64,000 nucleotides of DNA from Ignavibacteria bacterium (GCA_036262055.1 DATAJP010000004.1:80575-144574); one strand, 5' to 3'; positions 18,169 to 27,463 are shown, counted from the first letter of the stretch. Numbers and translations are program-made. The notes: a model not told the origin generated them from the sequence alone.

Positions 18169-20295
18169 TTGGATTTGGAAATATCAGCCGCAGATAAAAT
18201 AACTTCTTTTCTTAAAAAACATCCGAAAGATGTTTTTAAGCTTAACACCATAATTAAGAATACAGGGCTGACTCATCTAAAAAAAAGCGCAATCAAAGGT
18301 GAGTTAAAAAATTTGCTTACTGATGGAACTATAATCCGTGACGGAAAGCTTTTTAAAATTGCATCGACCGGCGAGGAACCTGCCCCTAAAGAAACTTCGA
18401 ATAAAAAAACCAAAATATCCAGGAAAACTAAAAACGAATTAACCTCAAAAGACATTCGGCAGAATGAACGAAGAAAAAGAGGACGAGAAAAAGCAAATAA
18501 GCGTATAAAAGATTACGAAAGAGCTGAACAAAGACAAGAAAACCTGAAAACACAGCTAAGTGAAAATCTAAATGCTTTCAAAACCGTTACGGGAAGATAT
18601 GAGTACGGGCGGAAGCATGGAGTTGTATTTGCAGACTGGAAGCTAAGCCGGAAAGAAATATTTATTTCACATAAAGACAATTACGATGCACAAACGGGAG
18701 ATAAAGTTGTGTGTGAGGTTCTCAATCCTGAAGACATTATTTATGAAAGCAATGAACTTTATGGAAATATTATCGAGGTGCTTGGAAGGTCAGGTGATAT
18801 GGATGCCGAAACTATGTCGGTTATCCGCAAATATAAACTGATAAAGGAGTTCCCCTCCGACATTGAAAAACAAGTTAAGAAAACGGAGTTTAAGGAAGAC
18901 CTTGAAGGAAGAATTGATTTAAGAGATGAAGATATTTTTACAATTGACCCAGCCGATGCAAAAGATTTCGATGATGCCGTATCGATAAAGAAAAAAGAAA
19001 ACGGTGAATTCGAAATCGGAGTTCACATTGCTGACGTTTCTCACTACGTAAAAGAAAATACTCCTATAGACAAAGAAGCTCTCAAACGCGGAACAAGTGT
19101 TTATCTCGTTGACCAGGTCATTCCTATGCTGCCCGAAAAACTTTCTAATGACATCTGCTCCTTAAGGACTGATGTTGAGAGGTTAACTTTTTCAATTTTC
19201 ATAACACTTAACAAAAGCTATAAGTTAAAGAAATTTGAAATAACCAAATCTATCATAAACAGCAAACGAAGATTTTCTTATGAAGAAGCGCAGGAAATAA
19301 TTAAAACTGGAAAGGGTGATTATGCTGAAGAACTGAAGCTTATGATGTCGGTTGCAAAAAAACTTACTGCTTTGAGATTGAAAGAAGGCGGCTTAGATTT
19401 TGAAACCAAGGAAGTAAAGTTTGTTACGGATAAGAAAGGCAATGTAAAAGAAATAAAACTTAAAGAACGTCTCGACTCGATGCGCTTGATAGAAGAGTTT
19501 ATGCTTCTTGCAAATAAATGCGCAACGCTTTATGTAACCCGCAGGGCAAAAGAAGAAAAGCGTCATCTGCCTTTTGTTTATAGGGTTCATGATTTTCCTG
19601 ATGCTGAGAAATTAAATAACCTTTCGGAATTTGTGAAACAGTTCGGATATGACGTTAAGATTCAATTTCCAAACCCCGATAAAAATCAATTGAAGAAGCT
19701 GCTTGATGCAATAAAAGGAAAACCGGAAGAATATGTTATTAACAACCTTTTGATACGCTCAATGGCAAAAGCGGTTTATACACCAATTAACATCGGACAC
19801 TATGGATTGGGCTTTGATGACTATACGCATTTTACTTCCCCGATAAGACGATATCCGGATTTACAGGTACACAGAATTTTATATGATTATCTTACTAACG
19901 AAAAAAATCTTGATAGACGTATTAATCATTATAAATTGATTCTTCCGATTGTCTGCAAGCAATCAACCGATATGGAGATAAATGCTGTCAATGCAGAGCG
20001 AGAAGTGATAAAGCTCAAACAAATTCAATATATTTCAAAACATATCGGAGATGAATTTGACGGGTTGATTTCGGGAATTGTTGAGCGCGGAATGTTTATC
20101 GAGTTGAACGATATTCTTGTCGAGGGAATGATTCGCTTTAAAGATATAGCAGATGATTATTATGAATTTGATGAAAAAAAACACGCGGCTATCGGCAGAA
20201 GACGCGGAAGGATTTTCCGCGCGGGCGATATAATTCGCGTGAGAGTAATCCGTGCAAATATGGAATCAAAGAAAATCGACTTCGAACTCGCATAA
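18169..20295 (+). CDS. rnr: Ribonuclease R (RNB family exoribonuclease)
   Basis: A 708-residue 3'-5' exoribonuclease that degrades structured RNA. The N-terminus (1-65) looks like a winged-helix domain, followed by a basic stretch (about 75-125, many K/R/E). Cold-shock-like domains lie at about 135-235. The catalytic RNB domain begins at about 250 with the four-Asp centre in DPADAKDFDDAVSI, and later shows HYGLGFDDYTHFTSPIRRYPDL. A C-terminal S1 domain (IGDEFDGLISGIVERGMFIELN) completes it. The start is TTG: no ATG occurs in frame before about residue 205, which lies within the enzyme. It begins three bases after the tamB-like stop, so translation is likely coupled. Confidence 0.94.
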   Translation: MDLEISAADKITSFLKKHPKDVFKLNTIIKNTGLTHLKKSAIKGELKNLLTDGTIIRDGKLFKIASTGEEPAPKETSNKKTKISRKTKNELTSKDIRQNERRKRGREKANKRIKDYERAEQRQENLKTQLSENLNAFKTVTGRYEYGRKHGVVFADWKLSRKEIFISHKDNYDAQTGDKVVCEVLNPEDIIYESNELYGNIIEVLGRSGDMDAETMSVIRKYKLIKEFPSDIEKQVKKTEFKEDLEGRIDLRDEDIFTIDPADAKDFDDAVSIKKKENGEFEIGVHIADVSHYVKENTPIDKEALKRGTSVYLVDQVIPMLPEKLSNDICSLRTDVERLTFSIFITLNKSYKLKKFEITKSIINSKRRFSYEEAQEIIKTGKGDYAEELKLMMSVAKKLTALRLKEGGLDFETKEVKFVTDKKGNVKEIKLKERLDSMRLIEEFMLLANKCATLYVTRRAKEEKRHLPFVYRVHDFPDAEKLNNLSEFVKQFGYDVKIQFPNPDKNQLKKLLDAIKGKPEEYVINNLLIRSMAKAVYTPINIGHYGLGFDDYTHFTSPIRRYPDLQVHRILYDYLTNEKNLDRRINHYKLILPIVCKQSTDMEINAVNAEREVIKLKQIQYISKHIGDEFDGLISGIVERGMFIELNDILVEGMIRFKDIADDYYEFDEKKHAAIGRRRGRIFRAGDIIRVRVIRANMESKKIDFELA

Positions 20296-20298
20296 TAC

Positions 20299-21627
20299 TT
20301 AACTAATTTCTATCTCGTCTATTTCTTTCGGAATACCCTTAGATAAATTTCTTCTTCCGTCTCTTGTTACCAAAACATCGTCTTCGATTCTTACACCGAT
20401 GCCTCTGTATTTAGCAGGAATGTCTTTACGTTTTTTATCAAGATAAATTCCGGGTTCAATCGTGATAACCATACCCGGTCTTAGTGTATCGTTATCGAAC
20501 GTGTCACCCTTTCCGTAAGGAACCGCATCGTGCGTATCCAATCCAAGATGATGTCCAACTCCATGGAAAAGAAAATTCCTTCCATCTTCGTTTTTCTTAA
20601 CAAGTTTCAGTTTTCTTAAACCTGCAACAATTAAATCATCACAATATTTTCTCAAATAAGAAAGTTTCACTCCGGGCTTTACTTTTGCTATACATTTTTT
20701 ATTTGCATCAAGAACAATTTCATAAATATCTTTTTGGGCATCGGTCAACTTCCCCGAGGCAGGAAAAGTTCTTGTAATATCAGCGCAATAATAACAATAC
20801 TCGGCACCTGAATCAATCAGCACCAGCGAATCTTTTTCAATTACATCCTGATTGGTTTCGTAATGCAAGGTATTCGCGTTGTCTCCCGAAGCAACTATTG
20901 TCTGGAATGCCATATCGGAAGCTCCGCGCATTTTATAATTATATTCAAGGAATGCCTGCACCTGATATTCATAAAGATACGGCTTTATCTGCCGCTGTGT
21001 ATCAATGAACGATTCAGTGGTAATGTCAACAGCTTTTTGAATCTGCGAGACCTCCCAGCTTGTTTTTATTTTTCTCATCGCTCCGAGAATATGAGCAATA
21101 TCTATAATCTGAAAATTAAATGAATTCACTCTTAAGCTTTGCATGAACGGGGTCAAATATTCTTTCACCTTGCCGTCAACATTAAACATCTCGACAACAT
21201 CAAGATAAAAGTTCTTATATGATTTTCCCATTATATGCTGCATAAAAACTTCCAAATCTTTAATCGATAATCCTTGTTGAATGCCCAGCTCAGAAGGCAC
21301 ATTCTCCGCACCGAGACGTTTGCCTGTCCACATTTCTGCTTTCTGATTTTTTGGACGGACAAACAAAACTTCATTTACCTCCTTGAAACCTTTCTTTTTA
21401 TCGTCAATCGGAACCCTGAATTTATTCTGTGAAAGGACTAAAAGAGAATCAGGCTCATTAAATCCCGTCAGATAATAAAAATTTTTGTTTTGTTTGAACT
21501 TATAATCAGCATCGTATGAGGAACTTCGCATTGAATTTGAAACAATAATAGCAATGGAATCTTTGCCAATTTTCTCAAGAAGCTTTTCACGACGGGATTT
21601 ATGAAATTGTTTTTGCTCTTTTGTCAT
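20299..21627 (-). CDS. pepP: Xaa-Pro aminopeptidase (M24B)
   Basis: A 442-residue cytoplasmic metallopeptidase that removes N-terminal residues before proline. Residues 1-130 are the AMP_N domain (RREKLLEKIGKDSIAIIVSNS). The pita-bread domain follows, with the expected dinuclear metal ligands: Asp in LIDSGAEYCYYCADITRTFP (two Asp), His in HGVGHHLGLDTHDAV, Glu in TIEPGIYL and Glu in GVRIEDDVLVT. Its length matches E. coli PepP-type enzymes. It is convergent with rnr (stops three bases apart) and faces the same way as purF upstream, from which it is separated by a REP-like palindrome. Confidence 0.95.
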   Translation of the reverse strand: MTKEQKQFHKSRREKLLEKIGKDSIAIIVSNSMRSSSYDADYKFKQNKNFYYLTGFNEPDSLLVLSQNKFRVPIDDKKKGFKEVNEVLFVRPKNQKAEMWTGKRLGAENVPSELGIQQGLSIKDLEVFMQHIMGKSYKNFYLDVVEMFNVDGKVKEYLTPFMQSLRVNSFNFQIIDIAHILGAMRKIKTSWEVSQIQKAVDITTESFIDTQRQIKPYLYEYQVQAFLEYNYKMRGASDMAFQTIVASGDNANTLHYETNQDVIEKDSLVLIDSGAEYCYYCADITRTFPASGKLTDAQKDIYEIVLDANKKCIAKVKPGVKLSYLRKYCDDLIVAGLRKLKLVKKNEDGRNFLFHGVGHHLGLDTHDAVPYGKGDTFDNDTLRPGMVITIEPGIYLDKKRKDIPAKYRGIGVRIEDDVLVTRDGRRNLSKGIPKEIDEIEIS

Positions 21628-21642
21628 TATAAAAATAAGTAT

Positions 21643-21672
21643 TGGGATTCCCGCCTGCGCGGGAATGACTTC
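21643..21672. repeat. REP-like palindrome, copy 2
   Basis: TGGGATTCCCG and CGGGAATGACTTC arms around CCTGCG, in inverse orientation to copy 1. It lies between pepP and purF and overlaps the last codons region of neither pepP nor its start; its right edge abuts the purF stop. Confidence 0.75.
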
Positions 21673-21678
21673 AAAATG

Positions 21679-23202
21679 TTAATCGTCAAAGGTTTTTTTG
21701 TTATCAGGATTAAATTTTTCTATATGAATCGGATAATCACCGGTAAAGCAGGCGGTGCAATATCCGGTTTTAGGGTTTTTGTAAGGAACTGTCTTTAACA
21801 AATTATCAATCGTAAGATAATCTAATTTAGTAAGACCAAGCTCATCTTTTATTCCCTCGATATCGGCATGCTGGTTTGCAATCAATTCATTCTTTGAGGG
21901 AAAATCCATCCCGTAATAACACGGCGAAGTAACAGGGGGCGAAGTTATTTTTAAATGAACTTCTTTAGGGTTTGCTTTCTTAATTAAATCGACAAGCAGC
22001 TTTGATGTTGTTCCGCGAACAATCGAATCATCAACAACCACAACTTTTCTTTTTTTCAAAACTCCCTTAACAATATTAAATTTCGTTTTTACTTTCATTT
22101 CCCGCTGGTCTTGTCCCGGTTGAATAAACGTTCTTCCTATATAGTGACTTCGTATTAAACCAATTTCATTCTTAATATTTTTATTTTTCTTAACGCTTCG
22201 TGAAAAATATCCCAGCGTTGCAGTATTCGATGAATCAGGAACGTTTATGACAACGACTTTTTTCTCATCCGAGTTAAGCGGATTGTCTTTATCGGGAGGA
22301 GGCGACTGCTCTGCGAGAGCTTTCCCGATGTCTCTTCTCACTTTGTCAACCTTTTCCTCGAACACAATGCTGTCAGGACGTGAAAAATATATGTATTCAA
22401 ATATGCAATGTTTATACTGAGGAACTTTTTCCATATAAATCGACTTCACTTCACCTGTCTCAATTGTATTTCTGTCAAGAATCAAAATCTCAGAAGGCTC
22501 GACATCGCGGATATACTCTGCACCGATAATATCAAACGCAGTGGTTTCCGATGCTATTACATAAGTATCACCGAGCTTGCCAAAACATAAAGGGCGTACA
22601 CCATACGGGTCGCGCACTGCATACATTTTATCATCTGACATTATCACAATTGAATATGCGCCTGTGACTTTTGAAAAAGCATCAAGAATTTTATTCTCGA
22701 GCTCTTTCTCCTTGCTTCGCGCAATCAGATGCAGAATAATCTCGCTGTCGGTTGTTGTCTGGAAAAGCGTTCCTTCATTCTCAAGCGCATTTCTTAATGA
22801 TTTCGTATTTGTAAGATTGCCGTTATGAGAAAGAGCGAGATGCCCTTCTTTGTAATTTACTTTAAAGGGCTGAATGTTCGAGCGGTTATCCGATGCTCCA
22901 GTAGTTGAATACCTGTTGTGACCTATTGCCGCATCGCCTTTTAAAGCATCAGTTAAAATTTTATTATTTGCAAAAACAGTATTAACTAATCCAAGTCCCT
23001 TATGAATGTTAAAAACTCTTTTGTTTTTTTCCGGTAAATACTGGCTCGATACAATCCCTGCCGCTTCCTGTCCTCTGTGCTGAAGGGCGTGAAGCGCATA
23101 ATAAGCCATTATGGATGCTTCAGGATGATTGTAAATCCCGACAACACCGCAATTAGATTTTAAAGACGGGTCAATCTTCTTTATATAATTATATTTTGTC
23201 AT
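21679..23202 (-). CDS. purF: Amidophosphoribosyltransferase
   Basis: A 507-residue enzyme for the first committed step of purine synthesis (PRPP plus glutamine to phosphoribosylamine). A 17-residue propeptide precedes the nucleophile Cys in SNCGVVGIYNHPEAS, the class II glutamine amidotransferase domain. The C-terminal half has the PRPP-binding motif VVVVDDSIVRGTTSKLLVDLI. Cysteines at KHCIFEY, SPCYYGMDFP and GYCTACFTGDYP match the positions of the iron-sulfur-cluster type (Bacillus PurF), including the cleaved propeptide. No other pur gene lies nearby. It is probably the last gene of a minus-strand unit that begins with the DUF2085 gene at 25798. Confidence 0.96.
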   Translation of the reverse strand: MTKYNYIKKIDPSLKSNCGVVGIYNHPEASIMAYYALHALQHRGQEAAGIVSSQYLPEKNKRVFNIHKGLGLVNTVFANNKILTDALKGDAAIGHNRYSTTGASDNRSNIQPFKVNYKEGHLALSHNGNLTNTKSLRNALENEGTLFQTTTDSEIILHLIARSKEKELENKILDAFSKVTGAYSIVIMSDDKMYAVRDPYGVRPLCFGKLGDTYVIASETTAFDIIGAEYIRDVEPSEILILDRNTIETGEVKSIYMEKVPQYKHCIFEYIYFSRPDSIVFEEKVDKVRRDIGKALAEQSPPPDKDNPLNSDEKKVVVINVPDSSNTATLGYFSRSVKKNKNIKNEIGLIRSHYIGRTFIQPGQDQREMKVKTKFNIVKGVLKKRKVVVVDDSIVRGTTSKLLVDLIKKANPKEVHLKITSPPVTSPCYYGMDFPSKNELIANQHADIEGIKDELGLTKLDYLTIDNLLKTVPYKNPKTGYCTACFTGDYPIHIEKFNPDNKKTFDD

Positions 23203-23209
23203 TAAATTT

Positions 23210-24295
23210 TTATACTGTTACTCTAATGTTGTTTGAGAAAATCCATCCTTTATTGTTCTGCCATGCTTCAATTCTGTAATTTCCCGGCTCATCCGAGTGC
23301 CACATGCAATTAAAACAGGTAAGCTCATCTACACAAACACCATTTTTCATTAATCTTATTTTCGCTTCCTTTGGCAAATAAACTTTTAACGTAACTTTTT
23401 TGCCCGATGAAGGATTATATTTTATCTCATCACCGAGATTATAAACTTCACCGTCATACTCTGCAAAAAAACGGAATCCTTTTCCATCGCCATGATAATA
23501 ATTTACAATAAAACTTCTGCCCTCTCTTAAAGCTTTTAGAACTTCCTGCTTATCTTTTTCAAAGTTCTGCGGGTTTCCGGGTGATAACTGGCTTTCTGTG
23601 AAAACATGTGTCCTTATTGATTTAAACAAGACCTTATAAGGAAAAATTTCCATCATCATTCCCATTACATTATATTTCAAAGCATGGGCATCGACACCGC
23701 CGACTGCAACAACTTTACGTTTTAAATTCAGTTTGTCCCATTTCTTCAACGTTTCTTCCGCAGGAGCAACGATGGAACGAAGCGGATGAACAAACCTGCT
23801 CAATTTATTCTTATCAGTCAGCCCTTCCATCCATTCGCTCATATGGTTCCAGATTTCAATCCCGGTAAAATCTTCGCAATCCCAGGCAGTCCACGGATAC
23901 GGCGGATGGTCTGCAAGATGGTGCCGTTTTTCATCCGGATGAGCAATGAAACCAAATCCCCCAAGGTCGTTTATTTCCTTAACATATTCATTTGCAGATT
24001 TAATATTTCCTAAATCACCGTCCTGCAATCTTTCAAAAGTCCCTATTGCATTATCGACACCAAGCACAAGATAATGATTTTTGTTTTTCAAATCGTTCAG
24101 TTCATAACCGACAATCATCATTGTCTTGTCATACCATCTCTCCATTCCCTGTTCACGAGCCTTCATCGTATTATGGTCTGTAAGAATGAAATAATCCAAG
24201 CCAACTTCATTTGCAAAAGATGCTATTTCGTCAACCGTGCCTGAGCCGTCGGAAAAAACAGAATGTATGTGAATCGCCCCCGAATATTCAAACAT
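23210..24295 (-). CDS. PHP-domain phosphoesterase-like protein (CehA/McbA-like)
   Basis: A 361-residue protein with a PHP metal-dependent hydrolase domain: HIHSVFSDGSGTVDEI (HxH and D), LTDHNTMKAREQG, GFIAHPDEKRHHL, GIEIWNHMSEW and GGVDAHAL supply the expected metal ligands. This arrangement (residues 1-260) resembles the CehA/McbA group rather than histidinol phosphatase. The last 100 residues appear to be a small beta domain (VTLKVYLPKEAKIRLMKNG). There is no signal peptide. The substrate is unknown. It ends seven bases before purF and starts nine bases after the DUF2752 gene, so it is part of the same minus-strand unit. Confidence 0.82.
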   Translation of the reverse strand: MFEYSGAIHIHSVFSDGSGTVDEIASFANEVGLDYFILTDHNTMKAREQGMERWYDKTMMIVGYELNDLKNKNHYLVLGVDNAIGTFERLQDGDLGNIKSANEYVKEINDLGGFGFIAHPDEKRHHLADHPPYPWTAWDCEDFTGIEIWNHMSEWMEGLTDKNKLSRFVHPLRSIVAPAEETLKKWDKLNLKRKVVAVGGVDAHALKYNVMGMMMEIFPYKVLFKSIRTHVFTESQLSPGNPQNFEKDKQEVLKALREGRSFIVNYYHGDGKGFRFFAEYDGEVYNLGDEIKYNPSSGKKVTLKVYLPKEAKIRLMKNGVCVDELTCFNCMWHSDEPGNYRIEAWQNNKGWIFSNNIRVTV

Positions 24296-24304
24296 TAGAT
24301 TTTT

Positions 24305-24745
24305 TTATTGCTGATGTCCATACAAAATATTTATTAACCACATTAGAATAAACATAGTTATAACTACATATAAAAATGCTTTTTTGTGGACAATTCCGAT
24401 TTTGTAATTAAAAAAAGATAAAATTATTATTAATGATATTATGATAAAACCCAACGGGTATATAACAATCGAAACGGGATTAAAATAAACCGTCGTCCTG
24501 AAATCAAGATTTATTAATGCTGCAAAGCTTCTTGATAAACCGCAGAACGTGCAGGGTATTCCAAAAACATTCAGAACTATGCAGGCACTTTCATAATTGC
24601 CATACATTCCCGTGAATCCAAAAACATCTCTCAAAAGGTTAAGAACAGGAAAAGTAACATTAAGCAAGCCAAGAATAATGATTAATAAAACTATTCCCCT
24701 GATTTTCCATGCTTCTCTATCTGTTATTTTTACTAATCTGAACAA
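24305..24745 (-). CDS. DUF2752 membrane protein
   Basis: A 146-residue inner-membrane protein. Hydrophobic segments lie at about 17-35, 95-118 and 123-143. The diagnostic segment is GIPCTFCGLSRSFAALINLDF followed by YFNPVSIVIYPLGF, which matches DUF2752 (CPxCGxTR...NP). The family's role is unknown. It sits in a run with an unrecognised membrane protein and a DUF2085 protein, both also small, and the first also membrane-embedded with a Cys-Cys motif. All may act together. Co-transcription with the PHP gene and purF is suggested by the short gaps. Confidence 0.8.
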   Translation of the reverse strand: MFRLVKITDREAWKIRGIVLLIIILGLLNVTFPVLNLLRDVFGFTGMYGNYESACIVLNVFGIPCTFCGLSRSFAALINLDFRTTVYFNPVSIVIYPLGFIIISLIIILSFFNYKIGIVHKKAFLYVVITMFILMWLINILYGHQQ

Positions 24746-24764
24746 AAATTTTTATTTACCTGAA

Positions 24765-25283
24765 TTAATTTACGGGGAATGAATCCGTGTTTCTTTTTTT
24801 TCTAATCATTGAAATCGCAATCGCAGCGCCTATTGAAGCAAATGCGGAATATAAAACCATGCTCCCGATGAGTTGAATAATCGACATTGTCGGGGAAAAA
24901 CCATATTTGCTGAACTCATCGGAAAAATATTGAAGAATTTCATTCATTTCAGGCGTAACCGGCTGGTTCATCTGCTCCAGCATGATGTTCACTTCGCCGA
25001 TTGGATTTATATTTGAAAAAAGCAGAATGATAATATTTATCCCCGTAACGATTATAGACGAAAGCACCCCGGACAAAACACCCATAATCACACCGTCTTT
25101 GAACTCAATGTTGATTCCCGTATTCGCAAGTTCCTTGTTATAAATATTTGCTGCAATCACGCCGCCGAGTATTGCATTTGCACAGCATACAAACTGCAAA
25201 AGATTCACGAACGGAAGCACGGCAAGCAAAGTTATTGTTGCTGTTGAGTAAATAACCGGAGCAAGTCTGTTTGGCTGCCTCAT
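24765..25283 (-). CDS. Unrecognised small membrane protein, 172 aa
   Basis: I do not recognise a named family. The protein begins with two hydrophobic segments (about 10-30 and 33-50, including LLQFVCCANAILGGVIAANIY) and continues with a third at about 63-92 (GVIMGVLSGVLSSIIVTGINIIILL). A roughly 45-residue acidic and polar loop (about 95-135: NPIGEVNIMLEQMNQPVTPEMN) precedes a last helix at about 138-160. A Cys-Cys pair is in the first region. The glycine- and serine-rich third helix and short tail RKKRNTDS suggest an inner-membrane protein with the C-terminus in the cytoplasm. Its start overlaps the end of the DUF2085 gene by four bases, so they are translationally coupled. Confidence 0.7.
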   Translation of the reverse strand: MRQPNRLAPVIYSTATITLLAVLPFVNLLQFVCCANAILGGVIAANIYNKELANTGINIEFKDGVIMGVLSGVLSSIIVTGINIIILLFSNINPIGEVNIMLEQMNQPVTPEMNEILQYFSDEFSKYGFSPTMSIIQLIGSMVLYSAFASIGAAIAISMIRKKRNTDSFPVN

Positions 25284-25798
25284 TTAATATCGGACGTTTG
25301 GTTTTTGTATTTAAAGTATGACTGAATCTCGTATGAGAAAATTGTAAATCCCGGAATCAGATAAAACGGAAGAACAACCCCAAGTATGAACCCGGTAATT
25401 GACCGCGTAATAAAAGTATTATTAAATAAATCGAATATATCGAGCAAAGCATCACCGACCATTAAAACAGCTGCGGTTATAATTACCCATATTGCGGGCA
25501 TCCTGACATTATCAAGTTTATGTATGAACGGATATAAAATCACTCCAATCAGAAATGCAAAGTAAATAAACGAACACCTTGAACATACACCAAGCGCATG
25601 CCCTAAAATATGATAGGAACGGTCATCAATCTGATGACAGACATTTGAAAAGAAAATATATAAAACAGTCGAAACAGATTCAGGGAAACCCTGTAAGCTT
25701 GCAAGAACGGGAGTAAGAATAATGAGCGAACACCATATCAAAGAAATGATTAAAATGATAAAATATACTTTCTTTGATAATTTATAAGAGATATTCAA
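25280..25798 (-). CDS. DUF2085 membrane protein
   Basis: A 172-residue inner-membrane protein with about four helices (13-35, 75-92, 100-118, 135-158). The segment SNVCHQIDDRSYHILGHALGVCSRCSFIYF matches DUF2085, whose hallmark is CHQ...S...CxRC. The family has no established function; the conserved His and Cys residues next to a membrane face suggest metal or redox binding, but this is inference. It is the first gene of the unit running to purF; 195 bases of AT-rich sequence separate it from the divergent hpf gene, where both promoters must lie. Confidence 0.82.
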   Translation of the reverse strand: MNISYKLSKKVYFIILIISLIWCSLIILTPVLASLQGFPESVSTVLYIFFSNVCHQIDDRSYHILGHALGVCSRCSFIYFAFLIGVILYPFIHKLDNVRMPAIWVIITAAVLMVGDALLDIFDLFNNTFITRSITGFILGVVLPFYLIPGFTIFSYEIQSYFKYKNQTSDIK

Positions 25799-25940
25799 AA
25801 ACTTGTTTATTTATACAAAAATACCTAATTAAATGCAGATTATAAATGTATCAAAAATGCACAAATTACGTATTCAATTTTGATTTAAGTTAATATTTTT
25901 ACGAAAATTAAATCGCATTTATTGATTGATTTTTAGACTA

Positions 25941-25949
25941 TAGTTTTGC
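25941..25949 (+). promoter_or_regulatory. Possible Bacteroidota-type -7 element upstream of hpf
   Basis: TAGTTTTGC fits TAnnTTTG(C), about 45 bases before the hpf start. The matching -33 TTTG is only approximate (TTTATTG near 25918). An AAGGA ribosome-binding site precedes the hpf ATG. Confidence 0.35.
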
Positions 25950-25993
25950 ATATTCGTTAAAAATTCCACTATTTTAAATGTAAGGATAAAATC

Positions 25994-26311
25994 ATGAACA
26001 TAAACATAACTGCCCGCCACTTCAAAGCTCACCAAACCCTCATCGATGAAATCAAAGAAAAGATAGAATCCATAAAAACTTATGAAGTAAAAGTTTTGCA
26101 TACGGATGTAATTCTTTCTTTTGAAAAAGCTACCAACAGCATTAAGACTGCTGAAATTATTATGAAAATAAATGATAAGAGTATTATGGCTAAGGAAAGC
26201 TCCGATGATTATTCTAAGTCACTTGATATGGCAATCGAAAAAATTGAAGCTCAGCTTTATAAATATGCTGATAAGCACAAAACCAATAAACACCACGTTA
26301 AGCAGGTGTGA
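25994..26311 (+). CDS. hpf: Ribosome hibernation promoting factor (short HPF/RaiA)
   Basis: A 105-residue protein of the sigma-54 modulation/S30EA family, which binds the decoding centre of idle ribosomes and supports 100S dimers or inactive 70S. It opens NINITARHFKAHQTLIDEIKEKI and continues with the usual strand pattern VLHTDVILSFEKATN...KTAEIIMKINDKSIMAKESSDDYSKSLDMAIEKIEAQLYKY. It is the short form, lacking the C-terminal dimerisation domain of long HPF. AAGGA at about eight bases before ATG supports the start. The hprK gene follows after 26 bases, a neighbourhood that recalls the hpf-pts clusters of other bacteria. Confidence 0.93.
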   Translation: MNINITARHFKAHQTLIDEIKEKIESIKTYEVKVLHTDVILSFEKATNSIKTAEIIMKINDKSIMAKESSDDYSKSLDMAIEKIEAQLYKYADKHKTNKHHVKQV

Positions 26312-26337
26312 TGTATACTTATATTAAATAAAATTGA

Positions 26338-27381
26338 ATGTCGGATAGATTCAGCAATCTGAAAGAAATAAAAAAAGAATCGATAACTGTTGATTCTTTT
26401 TACAATAAATGTAAAGAGCGTTTCAGATTGTCAAAAGTAACTTCAGGAGAAATTAAGCCTTCAAAAACAATTGTCGATAAGGACATTCATCGTCCCGGAC
26501 TTGCACTTGCGGGGTATTATGATTTATTCACACATAGAAGAATCCAGGTTTTCGGAAATACGGAAATAAGATATTTAAAATCTTTATCCGAAGAAAAGAA
26601 GCTTCACACTCTTCAAAAATTTTTCAAATTTGATATTCCCTGCGTCATAGTTACTAATGAAAATGAAATTCCAAAGATGCTTCTTGAGTTTGCTGAGATT
26701 TCAGAAACTCCTGTATTCAGAACTCCGGTTCCTACGACACGTGTGGCATACTTAATCAGCGATTTTCTTGATGACCAGTTTTCGGTTCAGGTTGTGATGC
26801 ACGGTTCGTTCATCGACGTATACGGAATTGGTGTAATGTTCACCGGTAAATCAGGCATAGGTAAAAGCGAAATTGCCCTTGACCTCATCGAACGCGGTCA
26901 CCGTCTGGTGGCTGATGATGTTGTTGTGGTTTCCAAAAAAGCTGAAAGCGTTCTGATGGGTTCGGGAACGAATCTTGTTCAGCATTTTATGGAAATACGG
27001 GGTCTTGGAATAATTGACGTGAGAGCTGTATTCGGGATACGCGCAATTCGTTTTCAAAAAAGAGTTGAAGTAATTGTAGAACTTCTAAATTGGGACCCTG
27101 AACGCGAATATGACAGAACAGGTTTGGATACGCAAACGATTAATCTTCTTGGCGTTGATGTTGAACTTATCCGTCTTCCTATTTTCCCCGGTAAAAATAT
27201 TACTGTAATTGCAGAAGTTATAGCTCTTAATTACCTTTGTAAACACTACGGTTACAACCCTGCGGTTGAGTTTGGAAAGAAACTATCCGAGGAGATTAAA
27301 AGTAAAACTAAGGATGAAACCACAGATGAACAGGAAAAATATGACCGCACAATTGAGTACTTTGAGCACGATTTTGAGTAG
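26338..27381 (+). CDS. hprK: HPr kinase/phosphorylase
   Basis: A 347-residue HprK homologue. The N-terminal domain (about 15-145) precedes the catalytic domain with P-loop GVMFTGKSGIGKSEIALDLIERGHRLVADDVV, the HprK signature MEIRGLGIIDVRAVFG and the C-terminal GKNITVIAEVIALNYL. In Firmicutes it phosphorylates Ser46 of HPr; in Bacteroidota and relatives without a full sugar PTS the substrate is often unclear. No ptsH or ptsI is visible here. It follows hpf closely. After it comes a hairpin that could act as terminator, then a peptide-importer operon. Confidence 0.94.
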   Translation: MSDRFSNLKEIKKESITVDSFYNKCKERFRLSKVTSGEIKPSKTIVDKDIHRPGLALAGYYDLFTHRRIQVFGNTEIRYLKSLSEEKKLHTLQKFFKFDIPCVIVTNENEIPKMLLEFAEISETPVFRTPVPTTRVAYLISDFLDDQFSVQVVMHGSFIDVYGIGVMFTGKSGIGKSEIALDLIERGHRLVADDVVVVSKKAESVLMGSGTNLVQHFMEIRGLGIIDVRAVFGIRAIRFQKRVEVIVELLNWDPEREYDRTGLDTQTINLLGVDVELIRLPIFPGKNITVIAEVIALNYLCKHYGYNPAVEFGKKLSEEIKSKTKDETTDEQEKYDRTIEYFEHDFE

Positions 27382-27397
27382 TAACAACTAATAGTAA

Positions 27398-27417
27398 AGA
27401 CGCAATATTTTGCGTCT
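27398..27417. repeat. AGACGCAA/TTGCGTCT palindrome, copy 1
   Basis: An 8-bp perfect stem AGACGCAA/TTGCGTCT with a four-base loop, just after hprK. A longer 12-bp version of the same palindrome occurs at 55395. It may double as a transcription terminator, although the T-tract is not immediate. Confidence 0.65.
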
Positions 27418-27463
27418 CATATAAAAAAATATTTTTTTTAATTTAAATAAGTAATAAATCAGA

